A stretch of DNA of 35,189 nucleotides, taken from positions 1 through 35,189 of the forward strand of contig JAVWVS010000024.1 in the NCBI GenBank assembly GCA_036666555.1, read 5' to 3'. The notes below the pieces were generated by a model. That model made no database searches. It was not told where the DNA came from and saw only the letters and a list, made by a program, of their open reading frames with translations. The stretch comes from UMGS1251 sp036666555. GTDB lineage: Bacteria; Bacillota; Clostridia; Lachnospirales; Lachnospiraceae. The position numbers and the translations under genes are program-made. Below are positions 7,798-15,503 of this stretch, piece after piece; the first letter of the stretch is position 1; each line of letters opens with the position of its first letter.

Positions 7798-8715
7798 TTA
7801 TTTAAAACGTCCATCTGCCAATACCCGAATAGAAGAGGCATATTCGGATGGCGTCATATTGGTTATTTTCTTAAACTGTCTGGAAAAATAATGAATAGAA
7901 GTATAACCAAGTTTTTCTGAAATTTGCGTAAAGTTCATGCGATTGGTACGAATCAACTGTTTGGCAGTATCTATCTTCATTTTGGAAAAATATTCAATAA
8001 TACCAAGACCACTTTTATCCCGGAAAATTTTCTGCAGCTGGGAGCGCCCTACTAAATTATCCCTGCAGATTTGTTCAATGGTAACATGTGCACTAATATT
8101 TGTTTCTAAATAATCAATGACCCGGTTGAAAACTTCATCATCACTTTTGATTTTAGTGGATTTTGGAATGTTGGTGGAGATTTTCTTGTGGATCACCACG
8201 GGGTTCGAGTAACGCCTCACCATATGAATGAGGAATTGCTCCAAATAAAGGCGTATGAGCTGTTCGGCAGCAAAGGCATCTGCATGTTCCTTTTTCACCA
8301 TCTGCTGCATGTATGGGTCATCCAGTCTGCTGTCAAAGCAGTTTCTTGCTTCTATAATAATATTAGCAAGAAGATTACGCTCCAGTTCATCTACTCGGAG
8401 TATCTTGTTTTTAAAAAACTTCATATGATGACTGTCACAGCCAAAGGAGATGACTACCAGATTAGGAGCAATCTGGCCATTTGCTTTTACGTTGTGGAAT
8501 TCATTGGGTTGGTGAAAGGCAATATCCCCCTTTTTTAGGATGGTAGTGGCAGTGTTGGTGGTAATTCCCACCTCACCCTTATCCACAAAACAGAATTCCC
8601 AAAAATTGTGAGATTCACCTTCGAAGGAAAAATCACTCATATATTCAAAGTAGTGAATGGTATAAAGGTTGTTGATTTTGAAAATTTCATCTAAAGAGAC
8701 ACTGGTATAAGACAT
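7798..8715 (-). CDS. AraC-family transcriptional regulator (second)
   Basis: The product of 305 residues has an N-terminal cupin domain (GDIAFHQPNEFHNV is a typical ligand-pocket strand pair) and a C-terminal AraC-type double helix-turn-helix (about residues 200-298; FTQISEKLGYTSIHYFSRQFKK, then MTPSEYASS). I start at ATG 8715, which follows GAGGTCC at good spacing; the upstream in-frame extension to 8826 runs through the promoter and reads like non-coding sequence. The gene is divergent from importer 2. Two promoters nearby share a composite element of the kind AraC proteins bind as tandem half-sites, so it probably activates importer 2 and the nucleotidyltransferase-nahK-galE operon when its sugar ligand is present. 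Confidence 0.85.
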   Translation of the reverse strand: MSYTSVSLDEIFKINNLYTIHYFEYMSDFSFEGESHNFWEFCFVDKGEVGITTNTATTILKKGDIAFHQPNEFHNVKANGQIAPNLVVISFGCDSHHMKFFKNKILRVDELERNLLANIIIEARNCFDSRLDDPYMQQMVKKEHADAFAAEQLIRLYLEQFLIHMVRRYSNPVVIHKKISTNIPKSTKIKSDDEVFNRVIDYLETNISAHVTIEQICRDNLVGRSQLQKIFRDKSGLGIIEYFSKMKIDTAKQLIRTNRMNFTQISEKLGYTSIHYFSRQFKKITNMTPSEYASSIRVLADGRFK

Positions 8716-8754
8716 AAGGACCTCATTTCTTCCAAATTGTTGAATGTTACTAAT

Positions 8755-8783
8755 ATTATACACGAAAAATGTAAAAAAACCAA
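8755..8783 (-). promoter_or_regulatory. Likely promoter of the second araC-type gene
   Basis: On the minus strand TTGGTT (8778-8783) and TATAAT (8755-8760) are 17 bases apart, about 40 bases upstream of the start codon. The promoter is back to back with the importer 2 control region, so the regulator could also affect its own gene. Confidence 0.5.
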
Positions 8784-8793
8784 GAAAAATTTG

Positions 8794-8854
8794 CTGATAG
8801 TGCAAATTTACTAGCGGATAAGACAAAGAAAATTGTGCAAGTTTGTAATATAAT
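8794..8854 (+). promoter_or_regulatory. Importer 2 promoter with composite activator element
   Basis: CTGATAGTGCAAA (8794-8806), a 10-base gap and GATAAGACAAAGA (8817-8829) precede a TATAAT box (8849-8854). There is no good -35 hexamer at the expected place (8826-8831 reads AAGAAA), which suits an activator-dependent promoter. The same element at the same spacing lies before 12305. A second GTGCAAGTTTG copy (8835-8845) sits between the element and the -10 box, echoing GTGCAAATTTA (8800-8810). Confidence 0.75.
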
Positions 8855-8897
8855 AAAAGCGGAGTAACTTATAAAACTTTATAGGAGGTAAAGGATT

Positions 8898-10205
8898 ATG
8901 AAAAAAAGAGTATTAAGCGTATTACTATGCGTGGGTATGATTGCTTCACTGGTAGTTGGATGTGGCTCAAAGAGTGGCAGCGGTGACAGTGAAAGTAAAT
9001 CAGACAAAAAATTAGTATACTGGTCGATGTGGAGTGAAGATGAACCACAGGCAAAGGTAATCAAAACAGCAATTGAAAAATACCAAAAAGACACAGGTGT
9101 GAAAGTGGATGTTCAGTTTAAGGGACGTAGCGGACAGCGTGAAGGTCTGCAACCGGCACTGGATGCAAAGCAGAATATCGATGTATTTGACGAAGATGTT
9201 AACCGTGTAAATGGTTCATGGGGCAAGTACATTATGGATATGGAAGACCTTGCAAAAGATTACGAAGCAGAACATGGAAATGAAACATTGTTCAAGATTG
9301 CACGTAATGCATATGGTCAGGCGAATGGTGGAGATGCTACATTACACTCAATCCCATATCAACCATCTATTTTTGGCTTCTTCTACAATCAGACATTGTT
9401 TGAAAAAGCAGGATTAACAGCAGTTCCGGCAACATGGGAAGAATTAGACGCAGCTTGTGCAAAATTAAAAGCAGCAGGAATTACCCCTATTACGGCAGAT
9501 GATGCTTACATTACATCTTTTATCGGTATGCATTTAGCAAGATACATTGGACAAGATGGTGTGAAATCTCTTGTAATGGGTGAAAAACAAGGCGATGCAG
9601 AAGTGAAATGGAATGACCCAAGAGTCATGAAAGCAGCAGAAAGTTTCGCAGATTTTGCAAGCAAAGGATATTTTTCAAAGAATATTACCACCAATGCATT
9701 CCCAGCAGGCCAGAATCAAGAATTCGCTCCTGGACAGGCAGCAATCGTTATTTGTGGTTCTTGGTTACCAAATGAAGCAAAAGCTTCTGTATCAAAAGAT
9801 CTTGTATGGGGTTACTTCAACTACCCATCTGTACCAGATGGCACAGATGATAACACAGCAAATAATATTGCGAACCAGGTAATGGCAATTAACAAAGACA
9901 GCAAGATGTCAAAAGAAGCAATGGAACTGATTACATACATTACTGCAGGAGATGCTGATAAAGCATTTACAACAGAAGCATTATGTATCCCAGCGGATAA
10001 GAAGAATGCAGATTCTTGGCCAAAAGAATTAGATGGAGTAAAAGCAGGATTTGATGCAACGACTACATTCTATGATTGGGCAGCAGGCGCTGAGAACAAC
10101 AACGATTTAACACCTGTATTAAAAGAAAATTCATTGAAATTAGCAGGCGGAGAATTAGATGCAGCAGCATTTGTAAAAGCAATGACTTCTGCAGCAGGTC
10201 AATAA
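8898..10205 (+). CDS. Sugar ABC transporter solute-binding lipoprotein (importer 2)
   Basis: The 435-residue family-1 solute-binding protein has the lipobox V-V-G-C ending at Cys22 and a Ser/Gly/Lys/Asp tether, so it is displayed on the outer face of the membrane. The start has an excellent TAGGAGGT site. Length and layout resemble the bifidobacterial galacto-N-biose/lacto-N-biose binding protein. The shared promoter element with the nahK operon makes a HexNAc-containing disaccharide the best guess for its ligand, which is inference from context. A strong intercistronic hairpin follows, expected to give excess lipoprotein over permeases. Confidence 0.88.
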   Translation: MKKRVLSVLLCVGMIASLVVGCGSKSGSGDSESKSDKKLVYWSMWSEDEPQAKVIKTAIEKYQKDTGVKVDVQFKGRSGQREGLQPALDAKQNIDVFDEDVNRVNGSWGKYIMDMEDLAKDYEAEHGNETLFKIARNAYGQANGGDATLHSIPYQPSIFGFFYNQTLFEKAGLTAVPATWEELDAACAKLKAAGITPITADDAYITSFIGMHLARYIGQDGVKSLVMGEKQGDAEVKWNDPRVMKAAESFADFASKGYFSKNITTNAFPAGQNQEFAPGQAAIVICGSWLPNEAKASVSKDLVWGYFNYPSVPDGTDDNTANNIANQVMAINKDSKMSKEAMELITYITAGDADKAFTTEALCIPADKKNADSWPKELDGVKAGFDATTTFYDWAAGAENNNDLTPVLKENSLKLAGGELDAAAFVKAMTSAAGQ

Positions 10206-10222
10206 AACAATAACTAAGATGT

Positions 10223-10261
10223 AAATATGGTGGCAGGGCGGTTTACGCTGCCACCATATTT
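10223..10261 (+). terminator. Strong intercistronic hairpin between importer 2 lipoprotein and permease genes
   Basis: A perfect 14-bp stem (10223-10236 with 10248-10261, core ATGGTGGCAG/CTGCCACCAT) has an 11-base loop and a short T tail. It lies between the lipoprotein stop and the first permease. It looks like a leaky terminator and 3' end stabiliser, the usual way solute-binding proteins are made in excess. Confidence 0.8.
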
Positions 10262-10289
10262 TTCATAAAAGAGAAAAGGGGGTCGTTGA

Positions 10290-11195
10290 ATGAAGAAGAA
10301 TAAAGGAATGATTTTTGCATTTCTCGCTCCGGCCGTTCTGATTTTCCTCGTCGTATTTCTATATCCGATTATCCGGACAATTATGATGAGCTTTTATAAA
10401 ATCGATGCGGTAACGGATACAAGGGATTTATGGACATTTGTAGGAATTGGAAATTATACGAAGCTATTTTCAACAGCAATTTTTAGAACAGCAATGTTTA
10501 ATATTTTCAAGATTTGGTTTATTGGTGGATTAATTGTGATGACACTTTCGTTATTATTTGCAGTGATTATCACAAGTGGGATTCGCGGTAAAAGAGTATT
10601 TCGGGCGATTATTTATTTACCCAACATCGTAAGTGCAGTTGCACTTGCAACGATGTGGTTACAGTATGTATATAGTCCCAAGTTTGGTCTTTTGAAATCA
10701 TTTTTTGATAGTATAGGGTTACATAGCATTGCGGCAACGCCATGGCTAGATACCAGCCATAAGTTTTGGGCATTGCTTTTGGCATATTGCTTCGGTATGG
10801 TCGGATATCATATGTTGATTTGGACCAGTGGAATTGAACGAATCAGCCCGGAACTTTATGAGGCGGCAACGATTGATGGAGCGAATAAAGTACAGCAATT
10901 TAGATTCATGACACTTCCCTTGCTCAAAGGTGTATTCAAAACCAATATCACTATGTGGTCAGTAAGTATTGCAGCATTCTTTGTTTGGTCTCAGCTATTT
11001 TCTACGGTAACGGCGGATAGGTCCACCATTGTGCCGGTTCAATACATGTATATGCAGACCTTTGGTGCAGGAAATGCAGTCACCGAAAGAAATGCAGGAT
11101 ACGGAGCAGCAATCGGCTTGATTTTATGTTTGTGTATTGTGGTGATATTTACCTTATGTAATAAACTGATTAAAGAAGATGACATAGAATTCTAG
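10290..11195 (+). CDS. Sugar ABC transporter permease, MalF/UgpA type (importer 2)
   Basis: The 301-residue inner-membrane permease of the CUT1 class has about six helices and the EAA loop LYEAATIDGANKVQQFRFMTLPL near residues 189-211. The start at 10290 follows AGGGGG. It is followed 15 bases later by its MalG-type partner. No ATPase is encoded with it. Confidence 0.9.
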   Translation: MKKNKGMIFAFLAPAVLIFLVVFLYPIIRTIMMSFYKIDAVTDTRDLWTFVGIGNYTKLFSTAIFRTAMFNIFKIWFIGGLIVMTLSLLFAVIITSGIRGKRVFRAIIYLPNIVSAVALATMWLQYVYSPKFGLLKSFFDSIGLHSIAATPWLDTSHKFWALLLAYCFGMVGYHMLIWTSGIERISPELYEAATIDGANKVQQFRFMTLPLLKGVFKTNITMWSVSIAAFFVWSQLFSTVTADRSTIVPVQYMYMQTFGAGNAVTERNAGYGAAIGLILCLCIVVIFTLCNKLIKEDDIEF

Positions 11196-11210
11196 AAAGG
11201 GGGAGAGGTT

Positions 11211-12119
11211 ATGAAAAAAGAAAGTATCAAAAACAGTGAAAAAAGGCATGAAAAGAAATATAGAGAAAAGCTAAACTGGAAAAAAGAACTGAAACTTGCT
11301 CCCGGATATATTATCATTCTTTTATGGGTTCTATTTACTTTTTTGCTTCTAGGCTGGATTGTTGCAGCCAGTTTATCCACAACGAAAGATATTTTTGCCG
11401 GTAATGCATTAAAATTTCCTACCGGACTTCATTTCGAAAATTATGTAACAGCATGGGGTGCGTCTAATGTAGCCACATTTTTCACTAACTCTTTGGTGTA
11501 TTCATTGGTGTCTTGTACAGCTTTGATTGTGATTTGTGCACCGGCTGCTTATGTCCTTTCCCGTTTTAAATTTTTTGGGAATAAGGTGATACAGACAGGG
11601 CTTGTATCTGCAATGGGCGTTCCGATTACCATGATTGTACTTCCATTGTTTGGAATTGTAGCCAACATGGGGATTTTGAATAATATTGTCACTAGTAAGA
11701 TTACACTGATTTTTCTGTATATCGGAATTAATATTCCTTATACAACGATCTTTTTGCTGACATTTTTCAGTAATATTTCTAAAACTTATGAAGAGGCGGC
11801 GGCGATAGACGGCTGTCCACCGATTAAGACCTTTTGGAAGATTATGTTTCCCATGGCGCAGTCGGGAATTATTACGGTGACTATTTTTAATTTCATTAAT
11901 ATATGGAATGAATATTTCTTGTCTTTGATTTTTGCAAATAGTGACAATCTTCGTCCGGTAGCGGTAGGACTTTATGGAATGCTTCAGTCTATGCAGTATA
12001 CAGGAAACTGGTCCGGAATGTTCGCAGCAGTTATTATTGTATTTTTACCTACGTTCATACTGTACATATTCTTATCGGAAAAAATCATCGGTGGTGTTAC
12101 CGGTGGAATTAAGGGATAG
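11211..12119 (+). CDS. Sugar ABC transporter permease, MalG/UgpE type (importer 2)
   Basis: The 302-residue permease has a long, very basic N-terminal cytoplasmic segment (about residues 1-25, Lys/Glu-rich), then about six helices. The EAA loop YEEAAAIDGCPPIKTFWKIMFPM is near residues 194-216 and the tail ends GGVTGGIKG. It starts behind GGGGGAGAGG. It should form the channel with the upstream permease. Confidence 0.9.
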   Translation: MKKESIKNSEKRHEKKYREKLNWKKELKLAPGYIIILLWVLFTFLLLGWIVAASLSTTKDIFAGNALKFPTGLHFENYVTAWGASNVATFFTNSLVYSLVSCTALIVICAPAAYVLSRFKFFGNKVIQTGLVSAMGVPITMIVLPLFGIVANMGILNNIVTSKITLIFLYIGINIPYTTIFLLTFFSNISKTYEEAAAIDGCPPIKTFWKIMFPMAQSGIITVTIFNFINIWNEYFLSLIFANSDNLRPVAVGLYGMLQSMQYTGNWSGMFAAVIIVFLPTFILYIFLSEKIIGGVTGGIKG

Positions 12120-12132
12120 AGAAAGATATCAC

Positions 12133-12166
12133 GCAAAAGAGACTGCCTTTCGGTAGTCTCTTTTGC
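12133..12166 (+). terminator. Terminator after importer 2 operon
   Basis: A 15-pair stem (12133-12147 with 12152-12166) closes on the tetraloop TTTC. The outer arm GCAAAAGAGACT pairs with AGTCTCTTTTGC, so the T run is in the stem. It separates importer 2 from the nahK operon, which has its own promoter. Confidence 0.8.
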
Positions 12167-12187
12167 AGTATCGGACGAAAATCACGT

Positions 12188-12248
12188 CTGATTGTGCAAA
12201 ACAGAAATAAGATAAGATAAAGATTTTTGAAAAGGACTATACTATAAT
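12188..12248 (+). promoter_or_regulatory. Promoter of the nucleotidyltransferase-nahK-galE operon with composite activator element
   Basis: CTGATTGTGCAAA (12188-12200), a 10-base gap and GATAAGATAAAGA (12211-12223) precede TATAAT (12243-12248), exactly the order and spacing seen before importer 2. The 26 fixed bases differ at two positions only. A recognisable -35 box is missing here too. The match implies one activator, most simply the second AraC-type regulator. Confidence 0.78.
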
Positions 12249-12304
12249 AGGGATAGAACAAAAGGCGATGTAGCAATCCAGTTTAAAAATAGGAGGAAAA
12301 GAGA

Positions 12305-13231
12305 ATGAATAAACCGATTCTGATAATTATGGCAGCGGGAATGGGAAGCCGTTATGGAGGATTGAAACAAATTGATCCGGTGGATGAACAGGGACATATT
12401 CTGATGGATTTCTCAATTTATGATGCGAAAAGAGCAGGGTTTGAGAAATTGATTTTTATTATAAAAAGAGAAAATGAAGAAGCATTTAAAGAAGCAGTGG
12501 GTGACCGTATGGCACAGATTATGGATGTTTCCTATGCGTATCAGGAAATTACCAATATACCGGAAGGATATGAAGTGCCCCAGGGACGTACAAAGCCATG
12601 GGGAACAGCTCATGCAGTACTAAGCTGTATCGATCATGTAGATGGTCCATTTGCGGTGATTAATGCAGATGATTATTATGGAAGTCATGCATTCCAAGTG
12701 ATTTATGATTATTTGTCCAGTCATAAAGACGATGATAAATACCGTTATACTATGGTGGGATATCAATTGGAGAACACCTTGACGGAAAATGGGCATGTGG
12801 CTCGAGGTGTCTGCGATATGAATGAAAAAGGCGAATTGGTTGGTATCCATGAGAGAACCCGTATTGAAAAGACGGAAACCGGTGCGTCCTATACAGAGGA
12901 TGAAGGACAGACGTGGGTGGCACTTCCGGCAGGAACTGTAGTATCCATGAATATGTGGGGATTTAGTGCCAGTATCTTGGCGGAAATCAAAAGGGAATTC
13001 CCGGCATTTTTAGATGAGGGATTGCAGACGAACCCTATGAAATGTGAATACTTTTTACCAACAGTGGTAAGTAATCTATTACAGGCAGACCGTGCAACGG
13101 TATCTGTATTACAGTCGAAAGATAAATGGTATGGGGTAACTTATAAAGAAGATAAACCGGTGGTTATGGCCGCTATTCAGAAGATGAAAGAAGAGGGGCT
13201 TTATCCGAAGAACTTGTGGGGGGAAAAATAA
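12305..13231 (+). CDS. Sugar-1-phosphate nucleotidyltransferase (NTP-transferase fold), HexNAc/galactose salvage
   Basis: The 308-residue protein has the GT-A-like nucleotidyltransferase fold. The nucleotide loop AAGMGSRYGGLKQ is at residues 10-22, WGTAHAVL at 99-106 and the metal-binding NADDYYG at 120-126. It should join a sugar-1-phosphate to UTP (or another NTP), releasing pyrophosphate. The gene overlaps nahK by one base (TAATG), so the two are translationally coupled, and galE follows. The likely substrate is GlcNAc-1-P/GalNAc-1-P from NahK, Gal-1-P from the GH112 enzyme, or both. It takes the place that a GalT-type uridylyltransferase (LnpC) holds in bifidobacteria and is unrelated to it. 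It is not a close match to GalU or GlmU as I remember them. The exact substrate is unproven. Confidence 0.8.
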   Translation: MNKPILIIMAAGMGSRYGGLKQIDPVDEQGHILMDFSIYDAKRAGFEKLIFIIKRENEEAFKEAVGDRMAQIMDVSYAYQEITNIPEGYEVPQGRTKPWGTAHAVLSCIDHVDGPFAVINADDYYGSHAFQVIYDYLSSHKDDDKYRYTMVGYQLENTLTENGHVARGVCDMNEKGELVGIHERTRIEKTETGASYTEDEGQTWVALPAGTVVSMNMWGFSASILAEIKREFPAFLDEGLQTNPMKCEYFLPTVVSNLLQADRATVSVLQSKDKWYGVTYKEDKPVVMAAIQKMKEEGLYPKNLWGEK

Positions 13232-14343
13232 TGGAAAAACTAAAGACGGGCCAGTTAGATGAAGCCATTGGTCAATTTCAATTTGAGGGAATATTGGTGG
13301 ATGATAAGCCATATGGAAGTGGACATATTAATGATACATTTTTACTTCAGTTTAAAATTGCCGAAATGGGAACTATTCGCGTAATCTTGCAGAGAATGAA
13401 CAAAAGTATTTTTACAAAACCGGTAGAACTTATGGAAAATATTTTAGGGGTCACTTCTTATTTGCGGGAACAGATTATCAAACGGGGTGGAGATCCTGAA
13501 AGAGAAACATTAAATGTGATACGAACGGTAGATGAGAAACCATATTATCTGGATTCAGAGGGAGATTATTGGAGATCCTATAAATTTATCGAAGGTGCCA
13601 CTTGCTATGACCAGGTAGAAAATCCGGATGATTTTTATCAAAGTGCAGTGGCCTTTGGTAATTTCCAGTGCTTGCTTGCGGACTATCCGGCACATACCTT
13701 GCATGAGACGATTAAAGGTTTTCATGACACCAAAGCTAGATTCAAAGTATTTCAAGCAGCAGTAGCTAAAGATGAATTTCATAGGGCTGCGTCTGTAAAA
13801 AAAGAGATTGCATTTGTACTGGCACATGAAGAGGTAGCCAATATATTCTCAGACTTACAGGCAGCGGGAGAAATTCCACTGCGAGTTACCCACAATGATA
13901 CGAAGTTAAATAACATTATGATCGATGATAAAACGGGAAAAGGAATCTGTGCGATTGATTTGGATACGGTTATGCCGGGTCTTGCTATGAATGATTTTGG
14001 AGATTCCATACGTTTTGGTGCCAGCACAGCAACCGAGGATGAAAGAGATCTTGACAAAGTGTCTTGCGATATGGAACTATTTGAATTGTATACGAAGGGA
14101 TATATTGAAGGCTGTGCCGGAAGATTGACCAATAAAGAAATCGAACTGATGCCTATGGGAGCAAAAGTAATGACGTTTGAGTGCGGAATGAGGTTTTTGA
14201 CAGATTATCTGGAAGGGGATCATTATTTCAAGATTCATAGAGAGAATCAGAATCTGGATCGTTGCAGAACACAGTTTACATTGGTAGCAGATATGGAGAA
14301 AAAATGGGATACCATGCAGACCATTATAAAGAAGTATAGCTAA
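13231..14343 (+). CDS. nahK: N-acetylhexosamine 1-kinase (NahK/LnpB type)
   Basis: The 370-residue cytoplasmic kinase of the aminoglycoside-phosphotransferase fold converts GlcNAc or GalNAc plus ATP to the 1-phosphate. The catalytic loop HNDTKLNN is at 221-228, the metal motif IDLDTVMPG at 242-250 and DFGDSIRFGAST at 255-266. These and the N-terminal PYGSGHINDTFL are close to Bifidobacterium longum NahK as I remember it. I start at ATG 13231, which overlaps the previous stop and follows GGGGGG by about 8 bases; the GTG at 13216 is less likely. With the GH112 phosphorylase it handles the HexNAc half of lacto-N-biose/galacto-N-biose. Confidence 0.92.
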   Translation: MEKLKTGQLDEAIGQFQFEGILVDDKPYGSGHINDTFLLQFKIAEMGTIRVILQRMNKSIFTKPVELMENILGVTSYLREQIIKRGGDPERETLNVIRTVDEKPYYLDSEGDYWRSYKFIEGATCYDQVENPDDFYQSAVAFGNFQCLLADYPAHTLHETIKGFHDTKARFKVFQAAVAKDEFHRAASVKKEIAFVLAHEEVANIFSDLQAAGEIPLRVTHNDTKLNNIMIDDKTGKGICAIDLDTVMPGLAMNDFGDSIRFGASTATEDERDLDKVSCDMELFELYTKGYIEGCAGRLTNKEIELMPMGAKVMTFECGMRFLTDYLEGDHYFKIHRENQNLDRCRTQFTLVADMEKKWDTMQTIIKKYS

Positions 14344-14355
14344 GGAGGAGTTAAA

Positions 14356-15372
14356 ATGGCAATATTAGTAACCGGCGGAGCCGGCTATATCGGAAGTCAC
14401 ACTTGTATCGAACTGTTAACTGCGGGGTATGAGGTAGTGGTTGTGGATAACTTATGTAATTCTTGTAAGGAATCCTTAAACAGAGTAGAAGAAATTACAG
14501 GTAAAACAGTCAAATTTTATGAAGCAGATTTACTGGATGCAGATGCAATGAAAAATATTTTTGAGCAAGAGAAGATTGAGTCCGTCATCCATTTTGCAGG
14601 ATTAAAGGCAGTGGGGGAGTCCGTAGTAAAACCACTGGAATATTATTACAATAACATCGCAGGAACCTTAGTACTTTGCGATGCTATGAGAAATGCAGGA
14701 GTGAAGAATATCGTATTTAGTTCTTCGGCAACGGTATATGGGGACCCGGCATTTGTTCCGATTACGGAAGATTGTCCAAAGGGAGAGGTGACCAACCCAT
14801 ACGGCCGTACAAAGTCTATGCTAGAGCAGATATTGACCGACCTGCACACTGCAGATCCGGAATGGAATGTAGTGCTGCTTCGCTACTTTAATCCAATTGG
14901 AGCTCATAAGAGTGGAAAAATTGGAGAAAATCCAAAAGGAATTCCCAATAATCTACTTCCTTATATCGCACAGGTGGCAGTGGGGAAACTTACTTGTTTA
15001 GGTGTATTTGGAGATGATTATAACACGGTGGATGGAACCGGGGTGCGGGATTACATTCATGTGGTAGACTTGGCACTTGGCCATGTAAAGGCAATTAAGA
15101 AGTTACAAGATAAAGAGGGTGTATCTATCTATAATTTAGGCACCGGAAATGGATATTCGGTACTGCAGATTTTGCATGCATTTGAAAAAGCGTGTGGAAA
15201 AACACTTCCATATGAAATCAAACCAAGACGTGCGGGAGACATTGCAACGTGCTATGCAGACCCTGCAAAAGCCAAAAAAGAGCTGGGCTGGGAAGCAGTA
15301 AGAGAGCTGGACGAGATGTGTGAAGACTCTTGGAGATGGCAGTCAAACAATCCAAACGGATATGTAAAATAA
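14356..15372 (+). CDS. galE: UDP-glucose/UDP-HexNAc 4-epimerase GalE
   Basis: This 338-residue extended short-chain dehydrogenase has the NAD-binding GGAGYIGSH at residues 7-15 and the catalytic Ser/Tyr149/Lys153 (SSSATVYG and YGRTK). It interconverts UDP-Gal and UDP-Glc. At residue 299 it has Cys where Escherichia coli GalE has Tyr299; a small residue there is known to let UDP-GlcNAc/UDP-GalNAc fit, as in human GALE. It can therefore plausibly serve both halves of the pathway, the role of LnpD in bifidobacteria. It is third in the operon, 12 bases after nahK, with an AAGGAGGAG site, and is followed by a terminator. Confidence 0.93.
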   Translation: MAILVTGGAGYIGSHTCIELLTAGYEVVVVDNLCNSCKESLNRVEEITGKTVKFYEADLLDADAMKNIFEQEKIESVIHFAGLKAVGESVVKPLEYYYNNIAGTLVLCDAMRNAGVKNIVFSSSATVYGDPAFVPITEDCPKGEVTNPYGRTKSMLEQILTDLHTADPEWNVVLLRYFNPIGAHKSGKIGENPKGIPNNLLPYIAQVAVGKLTCLGVFGDDYNTVDGTGVRDYIHVVDLALGHVKAIKKLQDKEGVSIYNLGTGNGYSVLQILHAFEKACGKTLPYEIKPRRAGDIATCYADPAKAKKELGWEAVRELDEMCEDSWRWQSNNPNGYVK

Positions 15373-15391
15373 GCGGATGTTGAGATGATTT

Positions 15392-15435
15392 AGGGATTCT
15401 TCGGTAGGGTGTGCAAATCGAAGAATCCCTTTTTG
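15392..15435 (+). terminator. Terminator after galE
   Basis: A perfect 12-bp stem AGGGATTCTTCG (15392-15403) with CGAAGAATCCCT (15419-15430), a 15-base loop and a T run to 15435. It closes the carbohydrate island. Confidence 0.88.
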
Positions 15436-15456
15436 CTTTTAAAATATTCAAAATAG

Positions 15457-15465
15457 TGATATAAT
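15457..15465 (+). promoter_or_regulatory. Extended -10 promoter before gdpP
   Basis: TGA followed by TATAAT (15460-15465) is an extended -10 box 38 bases before the gdpP start. No clear -35 hexamer is seen (15437-15442 reads TTTTAA). Confidence 0.5.
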
Positions 15466-15503
15466 GATTTTATCTGCAACTAAGAAGCTTAGAGGTATGA
15501 ATC

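Noticed and set aside
15410..15419. GTGCAAA near the galE terminator as another regulator site
   Set aside because: It lies in the loop of the galE terminator and lacks the rest of the composite element and the -10 spacing.
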